NCBI GenBank assembly: GCA_964601165.1
Contig: CAZRMK010000012.1
Coordinates: forward strand, 1 to 28,592
DNA from: Thiosulfativibrio sp964601165
GTDB taxonomy: Bacteria > Pseudomonadota > Gammaproteobacteria > Thiomicrospirales > Thiomicrospiraceae
Length of the DNA stretch: 28,592 nt
Direction of reading: 5' to 3'
In this document: one piece after another, positions 23,248-28,592 of the stretch
How the letters are laid out: every line of letters begins with the position of its first letter
Numbering within the stretch: the first letter of the stretch is position 1
Translations under genes and position numbers: made by a program
The notes under the pieces: model-generated
The model's input: only the letters and a program-made list of their open reading frames with translations
What the model was told of the DNA's origin: nothing
Database searches by the model: none

Positions 23248-25405
23248 AAATTACTTTAATAGACGCATTTTCTACATTTTTTATTTGTTCAATTTTGTCT
23301 AGAAGATTTCCTAAGTCGGTATTTATTTCTATTTCAACTTCTAAATAAATGGAAGCGGTTGCTTCTGTGGTATTGGTTTCTGTATTAGAAGATATAAGGT
23401 TAATATCTTGCTCTATTAAGCAGTTTATAACATCTAGCAGTAGCCCCTTGCGGTTGAAAGCTAGAATGTCTATCTTGGCATTATAGAATGAAATTTTTCC
23501 ATTTAAACACCAGTCAACTTCAATTATTCTTTTAAGTTCTTCATGGGTTAGATTAAGCATGTTCGGGCAGACAGACTGATGAATTGTCACGCCACGCCCT
23601 CGTGTTACATAGCCGACAATATCATCATTATTTTTAGGTGAACAACATGGAGCTAAAGTGGTTCTAAGTTGGGAACTGCCCACTACATAGGCTTGAGAGG
23701 TTGTTTCTTTATTTGCATTAAAGGATTTTGCTAGAGTTGTCGGTTGCTTGTTGCTCCATAGTGTTTTTTGGGTGTCTTTAGGAAGTTCAATTTGTTGTTG
23801 AATGATATGGGTTAATTGGCGTTCATTAATTTGTCCTTTACCTATAGATTCAAATAACGCTTCTTCCTTATCCTTTTTAAAACGATCTAAGATAGGTTGC
23901 ATCTTGACTTTAGTTGCATGGAGTCTTTTGATTTCTTTATGAAATAGCGCTTCACCAGATTCAATATTAATGTCTTTATTTTGTTGATTAAACCAATAGC
24001 GTACTTTAGTACGAGATTTAGAGCTAGCTAGATAGCCTAAATTAGGATTTAGCCAATTACGATTTGGGGTGCTATTTTTAACAGTTAAAACTTCTACTTT
24101 GTCTCCAGTGTTAAGTTTGGTTGTTAATGGCATGATTTTACTGTTGATTTTTGCTCCGCGGCATTGGTGCCCTAAATCTGTGTGAATGTGATAAGCAAAG
24201 TCTAGGGGGGTTGAATTTTGGCTCATAGTGATAATTTCATTATCAGGAGTCATGACGTAGATGTGTTCACTTGATAATTCGGTACTAATTTGGTTTAAAA
24301 AATCTGGGTCATCGTTATATTCGAGGGCTTGACGGACAAGGTCAATACTTTTTTCAAGACGAACATCAATCTGTTGACCCTCTTCTTTGTATCGCCAGTG
24401 AGCAGCAACACCATATTCAGAGGTATAGTGCATTTCATGAGTACGAATTTGAATTTCAACGGTATGGTTTTCTGGTCCATAAATAACCGTATGAATAGAT
24501 TGATAACCATTTTCTTTAGGACTGGCGATGTAGTCATCGAATTCATTTTTAACATAATGCCAACGGCTATGAATAAGCCCTAATACTTCGTAACATTGTT
24601 GAACCGTATCGACATAAATACGTACCGCTCGTAAATCATAAAGTTCTTCAATAGAGACTTCTTTTCGAGTCATTTTTTTCCAAATACTATATAGGTGTTT
24701 AGGGCGTCCAGATATTTGATAATGAATGTTAGAACCATCCATTAAGTCTTTGAAAGTTTGCAATAAACTATTAATATAGTCTTCTCGTTCAGTTCTTTTA
24801 CTTGCTAATTGTTTAGCAATTTCTTTGTAAGAAATTGGCTGTAAAAAACGAAAAGAAAGATCTTCTAACTCCCATTTAAGTTGCGCCATGCCAAGGCGGT
24901 TGGCAAGAGGAGCAAAAATGAGTTGGGTTTCTGTAGCGATTTGGTGTCTAATTTCTTCAGGTTCATGCTTGAGTTGACGCAAACGTGCCACTCTATAGGC
25001 AAGGTTAACCACCATGGTTCTAATGTCTGAAGTCATGGCTAGTAGCATTTGTCTTAAGCGTTCATTTTGAACTTCATTAGGCTCTATTACAGAATATATT
25101 TTTTTAAGACTATTAAGCTTGCGAATGCCTTTTGCTAGCTTGATAATTACTTCATTAAACTCTGACGCAAGTTGTTCAATTGAATAGTATTGTTCAAGGT
25201 TTGAGTCACTAATTAAGGTGGCAATTAGGGTGTTTTTATCTAGATTGAGTTCTGAGAGTATGATCGCTACGCTAGAACTACGAACCGTGCTTTTTTGTGG
25301 TAAATTGTGAGCCTCTAAGGCAAGTTCGCAAGCTCGAAGACAGCTATTGTCGATAGGGTTAGTACCGAAAACTTTTTTGGCTAGTTGCTTGGCGGTTTGT
25401 ATCAT
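23246..25405 (-). CDS. relA: GTP pyrophosphokinase RelA ((p)ppGpp synthetase)
   Basis: RelA makes (p)ppGpp on ribosomes carrying uncharged tRNA. The 719 residues (E. coli 744) contain a degenerate N-terminal hydrolase domain: around 62-70 the HDxxED of SpoT is replaced by ATLISDSNL. The synthetase domain (about 225-345) follows, with SGRPKHLYSIWKKM, YDLRAVRIYV and EFDD at 288-291, the EXDD motif typical of RelA rather than the RXKD of SpoT. YQSIHTVIYG and VEIQIRT are also present. Then come a TGS domain (about 378-442), a zinc finger (C587, C588, H609, C613) and an ACT domain (from about 635). It is therefore synthetase-only RelA. It starts 12 bases after roxA and is probably cotranscribed with it. 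A MITE lies at its very end. Confidence 0.96.
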   Translation of the reverse strand: MIQTAKQLAKKVFGTNPIDNSCLRACELALEAHNLPQKSTVRSSSVAIILSELNLDKNTLIATLISDSNLEQYYSIEQLASEFNEVIIKLAKGIRKLNSLKKIYSVIEPNEVQNERLRQMLLAMTSDIRTMVVNLAYRVARLRQLKHEPEEIRHQIATETQLIFAPLANRLGMAQLKWELEDLSFRFLQPISYKEIAKQLASKRTEREDYINSLLQTFKDLMDGSNIHYQISGRPKHLYSIWKKMTRKEVSIEELYDLRAVRIYVDTVQQCYEVLGLIHSRWHYVKNEFDDYIASPKENGYQSIHTVIYGPENHTVEIQIRTHEMHYTSEYGVAAHWRYKEEGQQIDVRLEKSIDLVRQALEYNDDPDFLNQISTELSSEHIYVMTPDNEIITMSQNSTPLDFAYHIHTDLGHQCRGAKINSKIMPLTTKLNTGDKVEVLTVKNSTPNRNWLNPNLGYLASSKSRTKVRYWFNQQNKDINIESGEALFHKEIKRLHATKVKMQPILDRFKKDKEEALFESIGKGQINERQLTHIIQQQIELPKDTQKTLWSNKQPTTLAKSFNANKETTSQAYVVGSSQLRTTLAPCCSPKNNDDIVGYVTRGRGVTIHQSVCPNMLNLTHEELKRIIEVDWCLNGKISFYNAKIDILAFNRKGLLLDVINCLIEQDINLISSNTETNTTEATASIYLEVEIEINTDLGNLLDKIEQIKNVENASIKVI

Positions 25406-25417
25406 TTTTAAAGCTCT

Positions 25418-26584
25418 CTATTCAATAAAGTGAATCACTTGTTGATTCCATAATTTTTGGAATAACTGTTGATTTTCGGAGTAATTCAAAAAAGTATTTA
25501 GGCTATGACTGTCTAGTATACGGTGATTACAAAGGTGCTTAATAAAATCGTCCTTTGCTTCTAAAGTAGTTAAAACTTGCCCATTAACATAAAATAATAC
25601 CTTGTTTGGTAGTTGGGTGTAAGCTAGGCGACAAACATCATCACGAATAATACCTTCACAATTTTTTGCCATTTGCATAAGCTCTTCAAGAGAGGGTAGT
25701 TCTGCTTTATTAAATGGTTCTGGGAGTAGGTCTGTTGCGGTTTGGTCTAGCTGGGTTGCGAATTGTCCAAACCAAGGTTTAACTAAATCTTCTTGCTCTA
25801 AAATATTTTTTAATAGTTTCTTAGCTTGCTGCCAAGCAGGATCTGAAATTTCTCCAGTTTGGCAATTTTGCCAATTAGGGTCTTGGTAAAGGTCTTTAAA
25901 GAGATCGTTTTCAGATAAATAATCACCAAAACTATCCCATAGTTCTAAGCCTTTATAGCTTCGGTAGCCAATGGAGTAGGTCATACAGTCGTTTGTTAAA
26001 CTAATACCGTGGTGTCCCCATTTGGGAGGGATATATAATAGATCGCCCGCTTCACAAATATAGTCATCTTCGACTTCAAAGGCTTGCATTAACCTTAAGT
26101 CAGCCCCTTGAATGTAGTTTGACATTTCACAATTTTTTGAAGTTAGTTGCCAGTTTTTTTTACCTTGTGCTTGTAATAGAAAAACATCGTAGTGGTCAAA
26201 ATGAGGACCTACATTACCGCCTTTGGCGGCGTAACTAATCATAATATCATCAACACGCCAACTGGGAATAAAGTTAAATTCTTTTAGTAAATCAGCAACT
26301 TCAGGGATTAACCTATCCATTCCTTGAATAAGCAGTGTCCAGTCCTCTTCTGGTAAATTTTCAAACACAGATTCTTTAAAGGGACCTGACTGTAGTTGAT
26401 AGTTGGTGGGAGAATGTTGAATAATTAGGCGACTTTCAGTCTCTTCTTCCAGTGAAAGACCTGCTAGTTCTTCTGGCGTAACAGGGGTTTGAAAATCAGG
26501 CAGGGCATTTTTAATTAACAGGGGTTTTTTTTGCCAGTAATCTTGCAAAAAAGTTTGTAGAGTAACCTCTGAAAATTGAATCAT
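25418..26584 (-). CDS. roxA: ribosomal protein L16 arginine hydroxylase (cupin-4, YcfD type)
   Basis: RoxA is an Fe(II)/2-oxoglutarate oxygenase that hydroxylates an arginine of ribosomal protein L16. I take the start at 26584: AAGGA lies shortly before this ATG, and family homology begins with MIQFSEVTLQTFLQDYWQKKPLLIK. The frame continues nine codons upstream without support. The 388 residues show WRVDDIMISYAAKGGNVGPHFDHYDVF with HxD ligands H128 and D130, the third ligand probably H191 in YIPPKWGHHGISL, and SIGYRSYK. The helical dimerisation and C-terminal winged-helix-like parts follow, as in YcfD. In E. coli ycfD also lies close to purB, so the linkage is conserved. Here relA follows directly. 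Confidence 0.93.
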   Translation of the reverse strand: MIQFSEVTLQTFLQDYWQKKPLLIKNALPDFQTPVTPEELAGLSLEEETESRLIIQHSPTNYQLQSGPFKESVFENLPEEDWTLLIQGMDRLIPEVADLLKEFNFIPSWRVDDIMISYAAKGGNVGPHFDHYDVFLLQAQGKKNWQLTSKNCEMSNYIQGADLRLMQAFEVEDDYICEAGDLLYIPPKWGHHGISLTNDCMTYSIGYRSYKGLELWDSFGDYLSENDLFKDLYQDPNWQNCQTGEISDPAWQQAKKLLKNILEQEDLVKPWFGQFATQLDQTATDLLPEPFNKAELPSLEELMQMAKNCEGIIRDDVCRLAYTQLPNKVLFYVNGQVLTTLEAKDDFIKHLCNHRILDSHSLNTFLNYSENQQLFQKLWNQQVIHFIE

Positions 26585-26629
26585 ATTTTTTCCTTGAAGA
26601 TTCAAAAACAATTAAAATTAACGTCCTTT

Positions 26630-26806
26630 AAGGAAGGACTTAACAAATGATTGAAATTCTGCGTGGACTTCTAGCCCATCAATTCTAGGCATGTGTTGCA
26701 GGCAATAGCTAGCTATTGTCAAAACACATAACGACGAAGTGATGATCTAGAAGCCACGCCCTTCAGGGCAACGCCAGAATTTTAATCAGTTGTTAAGTTC
26801 TTCCTT
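26630..26806. repeat. 177-bp nested palindromic element between purB and roxA
   Basis: The ends are imperfect inverted repeats of about 37 bases: AAGGAAGGACTTAACAA on the left, AAGGAAGAACTTAACAA on the complement of the right, continuing TGATTxAAATTCTG. Inside are a TCTAG-bounded region and a perfect 16-bp palindrome, CAATAGCTAGCTATTG (26703-26718). There is no coding capacity. The right end encodes the last residues (KGRT) and the stop codon of purB. The tips differ from those of the 160-bp MITEs, but the central palindrome is shared. Confidence 0.8.
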
Positions 26807-28193
26807 TAAGCATCGTCAAAGCAAGCTCAATATTTTCTGCTTGTTGTTGCGCATTGCCTATGTAAGAAGCAGGGGTCATGTCGCGTAGCGATTGTTTGGC
26901 TGCTTCAGGTAAATCTAGCGTATCAACAAACTCTTGCATGATTTGTTGGTTTACTCGACGACCACGCGTTAGTTCTTTAAGTTTCTCATAAGGCTGTTCA
27001 ATGCCGTAACGACGCATAACGGTTTGAATTGCTTCGGCCAATACTTCCCAGTTAGAATTTAAATCATCAGCCATAGCCTGAGCGTTGACTTCTAATTTAT
27101 TTAAACCTTTTAGAGTTGATTGCAAAGAAATCATGGTATGTGCTACGCCAACACCTAAATTACGCAATACCGTTGAGTCGGTTAGGTCGCGTTGCCAGCG
27201 AGAAATAGGCAACTTTTGCCCAAGATGGTCAAAAATGGCGTTAGCCAAGCCTAAATTACCTTCAGAGTTTTCGAAGTCAATCGGGTTCACTTTATGGGGC
27301 ATGGTAGAAGAACCTATTTCTCCAGCAACCGTTTTTTGCTTAAAGAATCCGATAGAAATATAGCTCCAAACGTCACGATTAAAATCAATTAAGATGGTAT
27401 TGAAGCGTTGCATGACGTGAAAATATTCTGCAATGTAATCATGTGGTTCAATTTGAATGGTATAGGGATTCCAAGCTAAACCTAAACTTTGTACAAATTG
27501 TTCTGTCAATTCATACCAGTTAATCGCAGGGTAGGCGGCAAGGTGGGCGTTGTAATTGCCAGTAGCGCCATTAATTTTTCCCAAAATCTGCACGCTCATA
27601 AGTTGCTTTACTTGTCGCTGTAAACGATAAGCAACATTGGCAAATTCTTTACCCGCAGTAGTTGGCGAGGCTGGCTGGCCATGAGTACGGGACATCATGG
27701 GAATGTCTGCCATACTGGTTGCCATGTCTGCAATTTTATCAATCACCTTTTGCATTTCTGGCACGATACTAGATTCACGGGCTTCTTTAAGCATGAGGGC
27801 ATAGGCGAGGTTGTTAATATCTTCAGATGTACAGGCAAAATGCACAAATTCATTAATGGCATTAAGTTCTGAATTAGATTCAAAGTGTTCTTTAATAAGA
27901 TATTCAACTGCTTTTACATCGTGGTTGGTGGTGCGTTCAATTTCTTTAACACGTTGTGCCATACTTAAGCTAAATTCATCTACTAGTTTTATTAAATGAT
28001 CCTCTGCTTCAGAGCTTAAAGCTGGAACTTCTGGAATACCTGGGTGGTTGGCAAGCACGCGTAGCCAAGAAACTTCAACCTTTACACGGTTTTTAATCAA
28101 ACCATACTCGCTGAAAATTTCTTTTAGGTTGTCTAAACGTACCCCATAACGCCCATCAACAGGAGAGATGGCGGTTAATTCTGATAGCTGCAT
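26793..28193 (-). CDS. purB: adenylosuccinate lyase
   Basis: PurB catalyses two steps of purine synthesis: SAICAR to AICAR and adenylosuccinate to AMP, each releasing fumarate. The 466 residues match the E. coli type (456): LTAISPVDGRYG at the N-terminus, TTNHDVKAVEY near 88, THGQPASPT with catalytic H171, and the lyase signature GSSTMPHKVNP at 294-304 with the catalytic Ser in the flexible loop. MTPASYIGNAQQ marks the conserved C-terminal region, after which a few residues (LKGRT) come from a palindromic repeat. AAAAGGA lies 9 bases before the ATG. An IS1-type element ends about 20 bases upstream of the start, so the native promoter has probably been displaced. Confidence 0.97.
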   Translation of the reverse strand: MQLSELTAISPVDGRYGVRLDNLKEIFSEYGLIKNRVKVEVSWLRVLANHPGIPEVPALSSEAEDHLIKLVDEFSLSMAQRVKEIERTTNHDVKAVEYLIKEHFESNSELNAINEFVHFACTSEDINNLAYALMLKEARESSIVPEMQKVIDKIADMATSMADIPMMSRTHGQPASPTTAGKEFANVAYRLQRQVKQLMSVQILGKINGATGNYNAHLAAYPAINWYELTEQFVQSLGLAWNPYTIQIEPHDYIAEYFHVMQRFNTILIDFNRDVWSYISIGFFKQKTVAGEIGSSTMPHKVNPIDFENSEGNLGLANAIFDHLGQKLPISRWQRDLTDSTVLRNLGVGVAHTMISLQSTLKGLNKLEVNAQAMADDLNSNWEVLAEAIQTVMRRYGIEQPYEKLKELTRGRRVNQQIMQEFVDTLDLPEAAKQSLRDMTPASYIGNAQQQAENIELALTMLKGRT

Positions 28194-28211
28194 GAAGTAA
28201 GTTCCTTTTAA

Positions 28212-28592
28212 GGCATTGTTAAATTAGCATATCTGTTAAATATTTCAGCCCTTCGTTACGTTTTGCCATAAGCATTAAGATAGAATGTTTGAGCATTTTT
28301 TCAGACTTGCTATAGCACTTTATTTTCCGTCTTAGTCGTGCAAGAAAGTGACGAAACAAGCTATTGTAACCTTCGACAGTAAACGTTTCTGCTTTTGATT
28401 GTATATGTTTTTCAGGAGGCACAAAACCTTCGTATGGTTTCCAATAATCTGTTGCCACCATCTCTATTTCCTTGCTCTCTATGGCTTCCCAAAGCTGCTT
28501 TCCTGTTTCCGTGCTTCTGTCCCCAGTGACACAATGGAGAAACCGCTTTCCAAGTCTATCAACAGCAATCCAGATCCAACAATAGTTTTTTT
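28212..28592 (-). mobile_element. IS1-family insertion sequence, 3' part
   Basis: The element enters from the right edge and ends next to purB. Its outer boundary is probably near 28212, where GGCATTGTTAAATTAGC looks like an IS1-type terminal repeat. The left end and target duplication are outside the window, so the boundary is approximate. Confidence 0.6.
28219..28592 (-). CDS. IS1-family transposase, C-terminal part (InsB-like)
   Basis: The frame is open from the window edge to a TAA at 28219-28221, about 123 residues. It reads WIWIAVDRLGKRFLHCVTGD, then ATDYWKPYEGFVPPEKHIQS, TFTVEGYNSLFRHFLARL and RKIKCYSKSEKMLKHSI. This is the layout of the IS1 catalytic half: Asp in ATDYW, Glu in TVEGYN, and the basic RLRRKIKCYSKS matching RLARKTICFSRS of IS1 InsB. 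The first methionine in the open stretch, at 28461, is internal and not a start. Whether the upstream InsA part and the frameshift site are intact cannot be seen. Confidence 0.88.
   Translation of the reverse strand, partial: KNYCWIWIAVDRLGKRFLHCVTGDRSTETGKQLWEAIESKEIEMVATDYWKPYEGFVPPEKHIQSKAETFTVEGYNSLFRHFLARLRRKIKCYSKSEKMLKHSILMLMAKRNEGLKYLTDMLI

Noticed and set aside
26585..26611. Nine-codon N-terminal extension of roxA from 26611.
   Set aside because: The RBS and family homology place the start at 26584.
1..28592. CRISPR array, prophage or defence island.
   Set aside because: No regularly spaced direct repeats, phage genes or known defence genes are visible; the repeats present are palindromic and dispersed.

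Overview
The window is a chromosomal segment of an AT-rich gammaproteobacterium. The evidence is the protein set (rpsO-pnp, ubiG-gph-SDR, rpsF-rpsR-DUF2232-rplI, ntrBC, rpoN, relA, roxA near purB) and the gammaproteobacterial gene orders. Most genes are ordinary housekeeping genes. The intergenic DNA is unusual: it is full of small palindromic and MITE-like elements. I cannot name the genus. The repeat load and low GC recall sulfur- or methane-oxidising lineages, but that is only an impression.

Layout. 1-6172 (+): rpsO with its own promoter and terminator, pnp, a terminator, a large M16C (PreP-like) metallopeptidase and arfB. 6184-9199 (-): ubiG, gph and a YciK-like SDR form an operon. A 160-bp MITE separates it from a DUF4395 membrane protein. 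9200-11721 (+): the ribosomal operon rpsF-rpsR-DUF2232-rplI, with a structured leader and a terminator but no dnaB after rplI. 11759-12550 (-): a ketopantoate-reductase-like protein. 12602-16101 (+): a small membrane protein, a DtxR/MntR-type metalloregulator and an NtrB/NtrC pair with ATGA overlap. 16115-16309 (-): a one-TM small protein. 16638-17804 (+): a SPOR-domain membrane protein. 17996-28193 (-): a long run of same-strand genes, transcribed as purB, roxA, relA, [MITE, REP], rpoN, a bicupin protein, an OmpR-type response regulator and a histidine kinase. The last two resemble the regulators of the proteobacterial dedicated sortase system. 28212-28592: the 3' part of an IS1-family element directly upstream of purB.

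The genes touch on RNA decay and translation (PNPase, S15, S6, S18, L9, ArfB, the L16 hydroxylase RoxA), the stringent response (RelA), nitrogen/sigma-54 control (NtrB, NtrC, RpoN) and ubiquinone synthesis (UbiG).

The most notable signal is in the repeats. (i) Two 160-bp MITEs in opposite orientation share TGAGACCTTTGCA tips, and three solo tips lie elsewhere. (ii) A family of hairpins is bounded by ACCTRAATCCTG. (iii) A 177-bp nested palindrome lies at the end of purB. (iv) One HAPAWELG-type REP precedes rpoN. Many of these sit on or within about 10 bases of stop codons, and in several cases the repeat itself supplies the stop. I see no CRISPR array, prophage, tRNA or rRNA, and no convincing new multi-gene system.
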